From: Lachnospiraceae bacterium
GTDB lineage: Bacteria > Bacillota > Clostridia > Lachnospirales > Lachnospiraceae
Length of the DNA: 64,000 nucleotides
Assembly (NCBI GenBank): GCA_021770245.1
Contig: JAETRI010000011.1
Location: 1-64,000, forward strand
Reading direction: 5' to 3'
Shown here: positions 1 through 8,061 of the stretch, one piece after another
How the letters are laid out: each line of letters starts with the position of its first letter
Numbering within the stretch: position 1 is the stretch's first letter
Notes under the pieces: generated by a model
The model's database searches: none
What the model was told of the DNA's origin: nothing
Seen by the model: the letters and a program-made list of their open reading frames with translations, nothing else
Made by a program: the position numbers and the translations under genes

Positions 1-143
1 CGCGGGCAATGAGCCAAGTGCCGCGCTTGCGCGAGCATAAAGCCAATTTCATTGGCTTGGCGAATGCCGCGAGGGTCAATACCCCGCCCCTTGGGGCGTT
101 TCAAATTCCATGCCCCACTGCTTGCGGCGGGATTATTGACTCT
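1..143. repeat. Hairpin-rich intergenic sequence at window edge
   Basis: No gene is seen here. The stretch holds consecutive short palindromes: AGCCAAT-TTC-ATTGGCT at 41-57, GCCCC-TTG-GGGC-type at 86-97, and an outer pair GTCAATA (75-81) with TATTGAC (134-140). The outer pair would enclose the inner hairpin next to the end of the MgtC-like gene, so it may act as its transcript end. No clear U-tract follows it. Confidence 0.4.
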
Positions 144-821
144 CTAAGCGGAAATGGAAACAATATAGTCTTTATCCGCCAATTCCTCGATAAATTTCAT
201 TTTATTGCTTTTCGCCGGGAAAAGCAGATCCATTTCCATTTTGACGGTTTCGTCGCCTAATTTATTCAGTTTTATCATGGTTATATCGATTTTCTCTTTT
301 CGCGCAAGTTCCTTTACCAAGCCCACCTGATCCATGGATCCTTTCAGCGTCATTTTCACTTTACAGACATAGGGCTCATTCGAGAGAAAGCCGACTTTAT
401 GCATAATAATCTGCAGGCAGATCATCAGCAACGCGCTGGAAATGGATAAAAAATACTGTCCTGCGCCGATGCTCATCCCCACACCCGCGGTTGCCCATAG
501 CCCTGCCGCCGTGGTTAGCCCGCTCACGGAACTGTTGTTCCGGACGATGATGATCCCGGCGCCCAGAAAACCGATTCCGCTCACGATCTGGGACGCTATT
601 CTGGACGCATCATAATTAGGAACATCCGTAAACCCATACTTGGATACCACCACAATCAGAGCCGCACCGAATGCGACGATGGCATGGGTCCTCACACCCG
701 CCAGCTTATTCCGGTTTCTCCGTTCCAGGCCGATCACAAGCCCTAAAATGCAGGCAAGCATAATCCTGAAAAGCAGCTCCCACTGCCAGGAAACTATTTC
801 TTCTATCAACGCTCTTGCCAA
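144..821 (-). CDS. MgtC/SapB family membrane protein
   Basis: A 225-residue protein with the MgtC family layout. The N-terminal half is a set of hydrophobic helices, including LACILGLVIGLERRNR near residue 20-40 and the glycine-rich GIGFLGAGIII segment. A soluble C-terminal region of about 65 residues follows and resembles the ACT-like tail of longer MgtC proteins. In pathogens MgtC supports growth at low magnesium and modulates the F-ATPase; in commensals the role is unclear. The start is a TTG preceded by AGGAGAGG at good spacing. The gene stands alone, upstream (in its own direction) of a hairpin cluster. No magnesium-responsive leader was recognised. The family call is firm; the function is inferred. 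Confidence 0.85.
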   Translation of the reverse strand: MARALIEEIVSWQWELLFRIMLACILGLVIGLERRNRNKLAGVRTHAIVAFGAALIVVVSKYGFTDVPNYDASRIASQIVSGIGFLGAGIIIVRNNSSVSGLTTAAGLWATAGVGMSIGAGQYFLSISSALLMICLQIIMHKVGFLSNEPYVCKVKMTLKGSMDQVGLVKELARKEKIDITMIKLNKLGDETVKMEMDLLFPAKSNKMKFIEELADKDYIVSISA

Positions 822-854
822 TTCTATCCTCTCCTATTAAAATTCCACTGTCAT

Positions 855-1046
855 TTAGCTGTAAGCCACGCTGAACCCGTATTCCGCCGCCCGCTTTACC
901 GTTTCCTCATGCGGCCTGCCGCCGTTATGGGAAAAACGGGTGAACACATACTTCGTATACTCGTCCACACGGCCCATCTGTTTTAACCGATCCGCAACGT
1001 CCAAATTATTGGGAATGCCCATATGTATACCCCACGCATATCGCAA
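855..1046 (-). pseudogene. C-terminal remnant of an MBL-fold metallohydrolase
   Basis: About 60 residues match the end of MBL-fold hydrolases of the PhnP-like group. The segment reads HMGIPNNLDVADRL, then FTRFSHNGG and HEETVKRAAEYGFSVAY. The family's metal-binding HxHxDH motif and the other N-terminal two thirds are absent. Upstream sequence (1047-1440) contains only hairpin repeats and no continuation in any frame. It is therefore a decayed gene tail rather than a small protein. Loss could have come with insertion of the repeats that now sit at its 5' side. Confidence 0.55.
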
Positions 1047-1440
1047 GCGGAACTTGCGATACTGCCACTAATAAAGAGTTTGAAACGAAGTTGCAAACTT
1101 TTCTCTCCAGCTTGATTCTCTGAAGAGTACAGTCCGTACTCGCTTTAAGGGTTTAAGATTCGTATATATTTTTATTTAATATCATCTATTTAGCCCCTCC
1201 CCAACCCTTTTCCTTCTCTGCGCCCCTTCGAGTTTCTGTCTTGCTTTCCCGGTAAAAACAACGGATACGGGCAAGTACACTGCCCGATTCGACAGAAATC
1301 CAAACTGTATGAATGGATTATACACGAAATGATTCGCCTTGACAACATCTAATCCGACCCATTTGTCGTATTTGTTATTTTAAATCTATAATTTGTCTAA
1401 AATTAGTTTTAATATCGTTGTTTGCAGAGGGATGGTTTAA
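1047..1440. repeat. Gene-free stretch with hairpin modules and a possible asnA promoter
   Basis: The sequence holds a TATCGCAAG/CTTGCGATA hairpin at about 1040-1062 and an AGTTTG..-type stem near 1077-1101. Both module types recur at 14350, 41330 and 48700. Beyond about 1180 the sequence is A+T-rich without genes. A TATAAT at 1387-1392 with TTGTCG 18 bases upstream (1363-1368) could be the asnA promoter, but the -35 match is poor. GCAGAGGGATG (1426-1436) pairs with CATCCCTCTGC (about 1519-1529) across an 80-base loop. Confidence 0.35.
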
Positions 1441-1550
1441 GGTCAAGTACGCTCTCCCGCCATGCGTTTGGCGTGTTCAATCGACGTGTTCAGATACTTC
1501 AAAATCTTGACATCCTCATCCCTCTGCATTATGATAGGAAAGAATAAAAC

Positions 1551-1612
1551 GCAGATGCGAAACCGCATTCGTGAATTTCGCATCGTGCCGCCGCGCAGGA
1601 CGCGGCATGAAA
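1551..1612 (+). repeat. Modular hairpin element (short form) upstream of asnA
   Basis: One stem is GATGCGAAA/TTTCGCATC. It is followed by CCGCG-CAGGA-CGCGG and then CATGAAAGGATT. AAAGGA is the Shine-Dalgarno sequence of asnA, 8-9 bases before its ATG. The middle hairpin of the long form is missing. The first stem differs from other copies (GAGAAAT...) by paired changes that keep it base-paired. Confidence 0.65.
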
Positions 1613-1620
1613 GGATTAAT

Positions 1621-2631
1621 ATGGAACATCTCACTATCCCCAAACAATATGAGTCTGCGCTTTCCCTGCACGATACGCAGATCGGCATTAAGACAGTGAA
1701 GGACTTTTTCCAAAGGCTTTTGGCCGAACGGCTGAACCTGCTTCGGGTCTCCGCCCCGCTTTTTGTGGATCCCGCATCCGGCATGAACGACAATCTAAAC
1801 GGCGTGGAACGTCCCGTGTCTTTCGGCATCCTGGAGCAGGAGGATTATGAAGCGCAGATCGTCCAGTCTCTCGCCAAATGGAAACGCTATGCTCTGAAAA
1901 AATACGGGTTTTCCACGGGAGAGGGACTCTATACGGACATGAGCGCAATCCGGCGGGATGAAACCACCGACAATATCCATTCTATCTATGTGGATCAATG
2001 GGACTGGGAAAAGATCATCACGAAGGAGCAGCGTAATCTGGATACCTTAAAGGATGTGGTGCGTACCGTCTATAAGGTGCTGCGCAAAACGGAAAAATAT
2101 ATGTCCATCCAGTACGACTACATAGAGGAAATCCTTCCCCACGACATTTTTTTCATCACCACCCAGGAGCTGGAAGATATGTTCCCGGACTATACGCCCA
2201 AGGAGCGGGAGTACTATATCACAAAGGCCAAGGGTGCCGTCTGCATCATGCAGATCGGGAATTTGCTGGAATCCGGCCAGAAACATGACGGACGCTCTCC
2301 GGACTACGACGACTGGGCGCTGAATGCGGATATCGTGGTCTATTATCCGGTTCTGGATGTCGCCCTGGAGCTGTCTTCCATGGGAATCCGGGTGGACAGG
2401 GAAGCGCTCCTCTCCCAGCTTGAAAAGGCCGGCTGCATGGAACGCGCCGAGCTCCCTTTCCACAAGGCGGTCCTGAATGAGGAGCTTCCCTTTACCATCG
2501 GCGGCGGCATCGGCCAGTCCCGTATCTGTATGTTTTTCTTGAGAAAGGCGCATATCGGGGAGGTGCAGTCGTCCCTGTGGCCGAAGGATATCTCAGAGGA
2601 AGCGGAGCGCTGCGGAATCCATCTGCTCTAG
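1621..2631 (+). CDS. asnA: Aspartate-ammonia ligase (asparagine synthetase A)
   Basis: AsnA makes asparagine from aspartate, ammonia and ATP through an aspartyl-AMP intermediate and is related to class II aminoacyl-tRNA synthetases. The 336-residue length is normal for the family. The N-terminal MEHLTIPKQYES opening, the VSAPLFVDPASGMNDNL segment (about residue 40-57), and the C-terminal GGGIGQSR...SSLWP block are diagnostic. I chose ATG 1621 because it follows AAAGGA at the right spacing and matches the family's usual start. The frame stays open upstream through the hairpin element. No T-box leader for asparagine was found. Neighbours are unrelated. Confidence 0.95.
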   Translation: MEHLTIPKQYESALSLHDTQIGIKTVKDFFQRLLAERLNLLRVSAPLFVDPASGMNDNLNGVERPVSFGILEQEDYEAQIVQSLAKWKRYALKKYGFSTGEGLYTDMSAIRRDETTDNIHSIYVDQWDWEKIITKEQRNLDTLKDVVRTVYKVLRKTEKYMSIQYDYIEEILPHDIFFITTQELEDMFPDYTPKEREYYITKAKGAVCIMQIGNLLESGQKHDGRSPDYDDWALNADIVVYYPVLDVALELSSMGIRVDREALLSQLEKAGCMERAELPFHKAVLNEELPFTIGGGIGQSRICMFFLRKAHIGEVQSSLWPKDISEEAERCGIHLL

Positions 2632-2645
2632 TGTGACACCCGGAT

Positions 2646-2733
2646 TTATGCCGCAGGCGGCCCAAATCCGAATCGCAGCTGAGAAATCGCATCCGCGATT
2701 TCTCAGCTGCTGCCGCGCAGGGCGCGGCATGCC
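2646..2733 (+). repeat. Modular hairpin element lacking the middle hairpin
   Basis: Between the convergent asnA and ccdA-tlpA genes lie GCCGC-AG-GCGGC, then CAGCTGAGAAATCGC paired with its complement, then GCCGCG...CGCGGCATG. The CATGAATC hairpin present in long copies is absent, and the first stem is extended by CAGCTG on both sides. This copy has no start codon to serve. Confidence 0.6.
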
Positions 2734-2743
2734 GGTTAATGTG

Positions 2744-2783
2744 AAGGGGACCGAACCGCCAGCGGGCGGGCCGGTCCCCTTTC
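2744..2783. terminator. Bidirectional terminator between asnA and ccdA-tlpA
   Basis: AAGGGGACCG pairs with CGGTCCCCTT, with a second CCGCC/GGCGG stem inside. A short T-run follows on the + strand and an A-run precedes it. It lies exactly between two convergent stops. Confidence 0.7.
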
Positions 2784-2794
2784 GGCGTATGAGT

Positions 2795-4216
2795 CTATCT
2801 GCCTTCCATCGTCTGCCTTACGATCTCTTCCATCGTTTCCGCCGTCAGGGCGCCGGGCACATAGCCGAATATGTTTCCCTCCTTGTCGATCATGAAGGTG
2901 GTGGGAAAGGAACGGATTCCATACCAGGCGAACAGCTCCCCTGTGGTATCCATGACCACCGGGAAGGTATAGCCCTTTTCCTCCAGGAAGGCGGCGACCT
3001 CTTCCTCGCTCCCGTCCTGGTTATTGGGGCTTTCCTCCGTTTTGGGATTCGCAACGCCCAAGACGATCAGATCTCCCTGATTTTCCCCGTATTTCTCATA
3101 TAAGGCCTGGATATCCGGCATTTCCCTCTGGCAGGGCGGACACCAGGTCGCCCAGAAATTCAGGAAAACGGTTTTCCCCAGATAATCCGAAAAGGTGTGG
3201 CTCTCCCCGTTCTGGTCGGTCAGGGTAAAGTCGGGCGCAGGCACCCGGCTCTCGGAATCGTCTGTGTCTTCCTCTGATTCGTCCTGCGTTTGCGCGGCCT
3301 GACCCGGATCCGTTCCGGTTCCGCCCTCCCCGGCCCCGTCCGCCTTGTCCGTCCCGCCCGCAGCCGTCCCGGCCCCGTCCGTTTCAACCGGTCCGCCCGC
3401 CTTGTCCACGTCCGCTTCTCCTGCCGCATCCGAAGCCCCATCGTCCTGCGCTCCGTCCGCGGATTCGGATGCGGCAGCGCCCGGGGAAATCCGGGAAAGG
3501 TAACCGCTGATGCCGTTCATGAAGCCGGTCAGCGTCATAACGCCCATCAGGATCAGCAGCGCACCGCCGATTTTCACCGTGTATCTGACCACGTTTTTCC
3601 TTCTGCCGAACGCATCCAGCACCCTGCCGGTAAACAGCCCCACCGCCAGAAAGGGGAGCACAAAGCCCAGGGTATAGACGCCCACCAGGAGAAAGCCCCG
3701 AACGGCCGATTCTGAGGAAGAGGCCATGAGGAGAACGCCGGCCAGGGCCGGCCCCACACAGGGCGTCCAGGCAAAGCTGAAGGAAAATCCCAGGACCAGG
3801 GCCACAAAGGGATTCATGGTAAACCGTTCCAGCCGGAGCGGCAGCCTATGTTCCCGCTCCAGAGCGCCGGAGCGGCCGAACAGACCCATCTGATAGAGTC
3901 CGAACAGGATCATGAAAACACCGCTGATCCGCGAAAACCAGATCCGGTTCCCGGAAAAGAACCGCCCCAGCGCGGTAAAAGCGAAGCCCAGCAGGAAAAA
4001 GGCGAAGCTGATCCCGGCCACAAAGAAGGCCGTGTTGACCATCACCTTTTTTCGGGGATAACGCACCCTTCCGTCCTCTTCCGTGACCTTTGCCCCGCCG
4101 GACAAATAACTGATATAAAGCGGCACCAACGGAAGCACACAGGGGGAAAAGAAGCTCACAATCCCCTGCAGAAACACCGTAGCCGCCGGAATCCCGGTTT
4201 CCATATTTATGCCCAT
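2795..4216 (-). CDS. CcdA-TlpA fusion: membrane electron carrier with thioredoxin-like domain
   Basis: The N-terminal region of about 240 residues is a CcdA/DsbD-type transmembrane domain. It shows the first-helix cysteine motif SFFSPCVLPLVPLYISYL and a second cysteine in FAWTPCVGPALAG. A low-complexity acidic Gly/Ala/Asp linker of about 85 residues follows. The C-terminal domain is TlpA/ResA-like thioredoxin with FWATWCPPCQREMP and the cis-proline loop SFPTTFMID. Electrons would pass from cytosolic thioredoxin through the membrane domain to the external CPPC site, which could reduce exported disulfides or sulfoxides. ATG 4216 is chosen from AAGAGG nine bases upstream; ATG 4225 is possible. 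It follows the sugar kinase by 13 bases. Confidence 0.88.
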   Translation of the reverse strand: MGINMETGIPAATVFLQGIVSFFSPCVLPLVPLYISYLSGGAKVTEEDGRVRYPRKKVMVNTAFFVAGISFAFFLLGFAFTALGRFFSGNRIWFSRISGVFMILFGLYQMGLFGRSGALEREHRLPLRLERFTMNPFVALVLGFSFSFAWTPCVGPALAGVLLMASSSESAVRGFLLVGVYTLGFVLPFLAVGLFTGRVLDAFGRRKNVVRYTVKIGGALLILMGVMTLTGFMNGISGYLSRISPGAAASESADGAQDDGASDAAGEADVDKAGGPVETDGAGTAAGGTDKADGAGEGGTGTDPGQAAQTQDESEEDTDDSESRVPAPDFTLTDQNGESHTFSDYLGKTVFLNFWATWCPPCQREMPDIQALYEKYGENQGDLIVLGVANPKTEESPNNQDGSEEEVAAFLEEKGYTFPVVMDTTGELFAWYGIRSFPTTFMIDKEGNIFGYVPGALTAETMEEIVRQTMEGR

Positions 4217-4229
4217 ATCTTTCATCCTC

Positions 4230-5249
4230 TTATTTTCGTACCCTGCCGGAGGCATCCCCGGCAGCCAGTTTCAGCACCTCATCCGCCGTAACCAGATTGA
4301 AGGCCCCTTCGATGCCGTATTTGAAACAGCACGCCGCAGCGGCAAATTCGATGATCCCTTCCGGCTCCATCCCCCTCAGACAGGCATAGATCAGGCCCGC
4401 GCCGAAGGAATCGCTGCCGCCCGTCCGATCCACAATATGCATGTTATAGTTTCTGCTGAAATAGTACCCCTCTCCGTCATAGAGCAGAGCCGCCCAGCCG
4501 GACTCGTTTGCACAGGAAAGGACGGGCGGCGTAACCGCGACCTTGCGAAACCCGAACCGGTCCGCCAGCCGTTTTGCCACATCCCGATATCCTTCCCGGC
4601 TCAAACGGCCGTCTTTGATATCCGTATCCGCCTCCCGGATGCCGAATACATTCCGCACGTCCTCCGCGCCTGCGATACACACATCCACATATTTGCACAG
4701 TTCGCCCATAACCCGGCCCGCCTTCTGCCCGCTCCAAAGCCCGCTTTGGTAGTCCAGGCCGCAGCTTACGGTAATCCCCTTCTCCCTCGCCTTTTTCACA
4801 GCCTCCAGGCAGATTTCCGCCGTGTTGTCGGAAAGCGCAGGGGTAATCGCCGTAAAGTGAAACCAATCGGCTCCCTCCAGAATCCGGTCCCAGTCAAAAT
4901 CCCCCCTAACGGCCTGAGAAATGGAGGAGCCTGTCCGGTCATAGATCTCCTTCGGGGGCCTCCATCCGGCTCCCCTTTCCAGAAAGCAGATGCCCACGCG
5001 GTCTCCGCCCCTTACGATGTCCGTCGTGTCCACCCCAAATTTCCGCAGGGCATTGACACCGGCCTGTCCGATCTCGTGCTTCGGCAGCCTGGATACGAAT
5101 TTGGAGTCCAGGCCGAAGTTTGCCAGAGATACGGCCACACTCGCTTCCCCGCCCCCATAGGAGGCGTTATACCGGCCGGCCTGCACAAACCGGCCATCCC
5201 CCTCGGGCATAAGGCGCAGCATGATTTCCCCAAACGTCACTACTTTCAT
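4230..5249 (-). CDS. kdgK: 2-keto-3-deoxygluconate kinase (PfkB family)
   Basis: A 339-residue PfkB/ribokinase-family sugar kinase. It opens MKVVTFGEIMLRL, carries the GGGEASVAVSLANFG substrate-lid region, and ends with the anion-hole/catalytic signature DRTGGSDSFGAG, whose Asp is the general base. Sequence style and length fit KDG kinases, which phosphorylate 2-keto-3-deoxygluconate to KDPG. That agrees with kduI and kduD elsewhere in this window, but the substrate is inferred. ATG 5249 follows GGAG at seven bases. It probably forms a two-gene unit with the redox fusion downstream, a functionally unexplained pairing. Confidence 0.82.
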   Translation of the reverse strand: MKVVTFGEIMLRLMPEGDGRFVQAGRYNASYGGGEASVAVSLANFGLDSKFVSRLPKHEIGQAGVNALRKFGVDTTDIVRGGDRVGICFLERGAGWRPPKEIYDRTGSSISQAVRGDFDWDRILEGADWFHFTAITPALSDNTAEICLEAVKKAREKGITVSCGLDYQSGLWSGQKAGRVMGELCKYVDVCIAGAEDVRNVFGIREADTDIKDGRLSREGYRDVAKRLADRFGFRKVAVTPPVLSCANESGWAALLYDGEGYYFSRNYNMHIVDRTGGSDSFGAGLIYACLRGMEPEGIIEFAAAACCFKYGIEGAFNLVTADEVLKLAAGDASGRVRK

Positions 5250-5361
5250 ACAAATCTCCATTCCGGAACGTTTACGCGACGGGGCGGTCTGCCATCCAAG
5301 CTATTTGCGACGCTCCGACGCAAACAGCCCTTCCTTTCCTGCCACCGCACAATTTATTTTA

Positions 5362-5823
5362 TCACAATTCCCGGGTAAATCCCACCGGCATTTTAACGAA
5401 AAGCATCTCTTCCTCCCTCTCATAGCCCATGGATCGGTAAAGGGCCTGCGCCGGCAGGTTGTCCGCCCCTGTCAGCAATTGAAACTCCTCTACCCCTGCC
5501 CTTTTGCGGCAAAGCTCCTCCGCAAATGTAAGCAGTCCTCTCCCGATCCCCTTCCTTCGGTATTCCGGCCTGACATAGAGCTCCGTAATCTTTGCATATG
5601 CATCGGCATAGCAGACGGAACGCATGACCCTGGCGCAGCAAAATCCTGCGCCCCGCCCTTCCAGCTCCGCCAGGCAGACGATTTCCTCCCGGTTTTCTTC
5701 CAGGAATTTTTCCATGTTCGATACGGTATTACAACCTCTTCCGTTAAACTCCTCGTTCAGTTCCCATAGGAGCTTCGCATCCCGCCCTGTGGCAGGGCGG
5801 ATCGACCTTTTCCGTGTCAGCAT
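5362..5823 (-). CDS. GNAT family N-acetyltransferase
   Basis: 153 residues with the GNAT fold. The acetyl-CoA pyrophosphate loop is seen as RPEYRRKGIGRGLL (about residues 84-97), preceded by the beta-4 strand ITELYV and followed by ADNLPAQALYRSMGYE, the typical C-terminal core. The acceptor is unknown. The start is ATG 5823 after AAAGGG. The 5' end lies 28 bases from a MITE-like repeat (5851-6015), which therefore occupies its promoter region. Confidence 0.85.
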   Translation of the reverse strand: MLTRKRSIRPATGRDAKLLWELNEEFNGRGCNTVSNMEKFLEENREEIVCLAELEGRGAGFCCARVMRSVCYADAYAKITELYVRPEYRRKGIGRGLLTFAEELCRKRAGVEEFQLLTGADNLPAQALYRSMGYEREEEMLFVKMPVGFTREL

Positions 5824-5850
5824 TTCCCTTTTTCCCCTTTTTCATTCCCA

Positions 5851-6015
5851 CTAGTATGACCGGCACCAATTAACCATATGTTTCACGCAGGATAAATTTT
5901 CATCCTGTAAGGCGGAGGAGGAAGGCGATGCGGTGGCATCGTTGACCGACGACAACGAAGCAGATGGAAATTTAGACAAGTGAAACATATGGTTAATTGG
6001 TGCCGGTCATACTAG
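5851..6015. mobile_element. MITE-like element, copy 1 (165 bp)
   Basis: It begins CTAGTATGACCGGCACC and ends with the exact reverse complement. The perfect terminal inverted repeat is 36 bp including CTAG. The interior has small hairpins (CAGGAT...ATCCTG and CGATG...CATCG) and no ORF of note. CTAG on both sides fits a 4-bp target duplication of the kind made by IS5-group transposases (inference). A second copy lies at 13077-13239. The right-hand CTAG supplies the TAG stop of the neighbouring minus-strand gene. Confidence 0.75.
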
Positions 6016-6917
6016 GATTCTTCTTTGTCCGCTCCGGCCTGCCCGAAGTACTTATCCCGCCATCTTCTGCCGATCTGCTGGAGCTTTACCGCCGTTTCCG
6101 CCAGCTCGTCGTACTGCTTTTTGGCGCGCTGAAGCTGCATTTCACAATTTTCCCGGCAGGCGGCGAGCTTTCCCTCATACTCCGAGCGCAGGTTTTCCAC
6201 CTTTCCCTCATACTCCCGTCTGCACTGTTCCAGCCGCTCCTGCCTCTCCTGTCTGGCCTCCCCGAGACTTGAACGCGCCTCCGCCTGTATCTCCTCCCGC
6301 TGCGCGTCCCAGCGCTTACGTTCCTCCTCCCAAGCCGCCTGCAGGCCGTTCATCCGCTTTCCGTGCTCCTCTTCCTCTATCATCCGGTATTCCTCAAATT
6401 CCGTTTCCCCGATCCAGTCGAACATCCGCACCCTGCCGCCCTTCGCGCCCGCAAGGATCACCTTTATTCCCGTATCCGTGCGCAGAAATGCCACCTCGGA
6501 CGGAAATTCTCCCCCCGCACAGACCATCCCCCGGCGGTTTTCCAGATAGGGCATACACACATACAACCCATAGCCCTCTCCGTATCCGGTTCTGGCCTGA
6601 TAAAAAAGATAGAGCTCCCCTTCCCATACCCGCAGTCTCAGATCGCAGAACCCGAACCCTGTTTCCCCCTGCGTCAGGACGATCCTGGCAGGGCCTGCCC
6701 CCAGTGTATCCATTACGATCCTGTGCGCCAAGTCCTCATATACAAAGCATACCGTGTCCCGGAAAATGACCGCCTCCAAATGTGCCAGATAATCCTGTTT
6801 CAGTTCCACAGGGAACATTCTCCGTCCGAACGGGAGCAGACAGGAAAACAGGGAATTTCCCTGCGCATACAGGGCGACCCTCTGTCCGTCCGCCATTTCA
6901 AATATTTGATATCCCAT
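6012..6917 (-). CDS. Unknown protein with beta-rich N-terminus and C-terminal coiled coil
   Basis: About 301 residues, not recognised as a named family. The first ~190 residues are a run of short alternating strands (for example ARIVLTQGETGFGFCDLRLRV) that could form a beta-propeller-like domain. Residues about 190-285 are a long charged coiled coil rich in Glu, Arg and Gln. There is no signal peptide or membrane segment, so it is probably cytoplasmic or spore-associated. The start ATG 6917 follows GAGGAGAGGG. It is divergent from the cysteine-rich gene at 7058, with a 140-base shared promoter region. Its TAG stop lies in the CTAG at the edge of the MITE-like element. Confidence 0.7.
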   Translation of the reverse strand: MGYQIFEMADGQRVALYAQGNSLFSCLLPFGRRMFPVELKQDYLAHLEAVIFRDTVCFVYEDLAHRIVMDTLGAGPARIVLTQGETGFGFCDLRLRVWEGELYLFYQARTGYGEGYGLYVCMPYLENRRGMVCAGGEFPSEVAFLRTDTGIKVILAGAKGGRVRMFDWIGETEFEEYRMIEEEEHGKRMNGLQAAWEEERKRWDAQREEIQAEARSSLGEARQERQERLEQCRREYEGKVENLRSEYEGKLAACRENCEMQLQRAKKQYDELAETAVKLQQIGRRWRDKYFGQAGADKEES

Positions 6918-7057
6918 GCCCTCTCCTCGATTCCGTCTGGGCCGCCAGCGGCACAATTTCCGGTTTTTGGCCCCCATATCCTAAATATATTACTCCCTCC
7001 GAACAAAAAGAAGCGGGATGCATAAGATATACTAAGAATTTGAAAGGAACATTCCAC

Positions 7058-7969
7058 ATGAGCACCAATAAATCCCCGAAATGCAAATGCTGTTCCAAAA
7101 GATATGTAAGCTGCGCAATCGACCGGAAGGGCAAGTGCCTGGACGTCTGCACCGACCCTCTCTGCGGCGATCCCGACTGCCTGACCGTCCTCACCCCTGT
7201 GGTCTATGACGAGCTGGGAATCAATCTGTGCCGGAATATTCCCATGGAATCGCCGGCATGCAATATAGACAGCATCTCTGTCCAGGTCATGGATATCTGT
7301 TTCGTACCAGCCGGAGGGACGGAGCCGGCGGTCACCGCGGCTCCCATCAACGGCAGGCCCAACTGCTACCTGGTCACCTTAACCAATCTGGCGGTCACCT
7401 TCTACGTCACTTTCTATGACTGTTCGAAAAAAGTGATCGACACCAGGCTCGTAACCGCCGTCTATCTGCCTTCGGACTGCGAATGTCCGGACTACGCGTA
7501 CATGGACGAGGATACCAATCCTCCCTGCGTGGAGCTGGAGATCTACGCTCCCTACGGCGTGGCACACTATGACGAACCGGGGCTTCCCACCGTCATTCAT
7601 GTGGTAGGCTTCGGCTGCGGGAATACCGCCCTTAACCAGGGACTGAACCTGATAGCCATCCCCAAGGTGCTGGGTTACTGCGCGGAGGACGAAACGGCCA
7701 CCATCGGCCTGAGCATTCTGCTGAAATCCGTCTATTTCTCCCAGTACCGCCTTCCCCACAACGGCAAAGCCGTGGTGCCCAAGGCCTGTACCAGGCCCAC
7801 CGACGACACCATCTGCCTTGATTTCGTCTGCGGCGACCTGCTGGATCTGGCCATCAAACCGCTGGAACTCGGGCCTCCCAAATATGAAGAAAACCTTAAG
7901 GAAGAATGCGACGTCCCCTGCGCCCCCTGCTGCAGCATCTGCGAACCGCAGGATAAGCCGGGAGAATAA
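7058..7969 (+). CDS. Cysteine-rich protein of unknown function
   Basis: 303 residues with cysteine clusters at both ends. The N-terminal CKCCSKRYVSC and CxDVCxDPLCGDPDC segments and the C-terminal CDVPCAPCCSICEP tail hold most of them. The middle is beta-rich (VTLTNLAVTFYVTFYDCSKKV). It has no signal peptide and no known catalytic motif. Such cysteine-rich, cross-linkable proteins occur in spore coats and similar shells of clostridia, but that is only a suggestion here. ATG 7058 follows GAAAGG. It is paired divergently with the coiled-coil gene, hinting at co-regulation. A hairpin at 8010-8033 follows the stop. Confidence 0.75.
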   Translation: MSTNKSPKCKCCSKRYVSCAIDRKGKCLDVCTDPLCGDPDCLTVLTPVVYDELGINLCRNIPMESPACNIDSISVQVMDICFVPAGGTEPAVTAAPINGRPNCYLVTLTNLAVTFYVTFYDCSKKVIDTRLVTAVYLPSDCECPDYAYMDEDTNPPCVELEIYAPYGVAHYDEPGLPTVIHVVGFGCGNTALNQGLNLIAIPKVLGYCAEDETATIGLSILLKSVYFSQYRLPHNGKAVVPKACTRPTDDTICLDFVCGDLLDLAIKPLELGPPKYEENLKEECDVPCAPCCSICEPQDKPGE

Positions 7970-8009
7970 TCCGAAAGCCCTGCCTCCTTCCTTTGGATAC
8001 GGCACACCG

Positions 8010-8033
8010 GGGCTGCCGTCTGAGCGGCAGCCC
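8010..8033. terminator. Hairpin between convergent genes
   Basis: GGGCTGCCG-TCTGAG-CGGCAGCCC lies between the cysteine-rich gene and the end of the AEC transporter. The T-run on either side is short, so it is a modest terminator candidate. Confidence 0.5.
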
Positions 8034-8061
8034 TTCGCTGCGGCGACTCCGGTCCGGGGAT

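Noticed and set aside
9..260. 83-codon + frame at the window start
   Set aside because: Runs through hairpins and the antisense of the MgtC-like gene; no supporting site.
1443..1529. Minus-strand frame with protein-like DEDVKILKYLNTSIEHAKRM
   Set aside because: Too short to assign; could be another remnant of a lost gene, but no family was recognised.
1400..1620. Possible T-box leader for asnA
   Set aside because: No sequence resembling the conserved T-box (AGGGTGGNACCGCG) and no terminator/anti-terminator pair.
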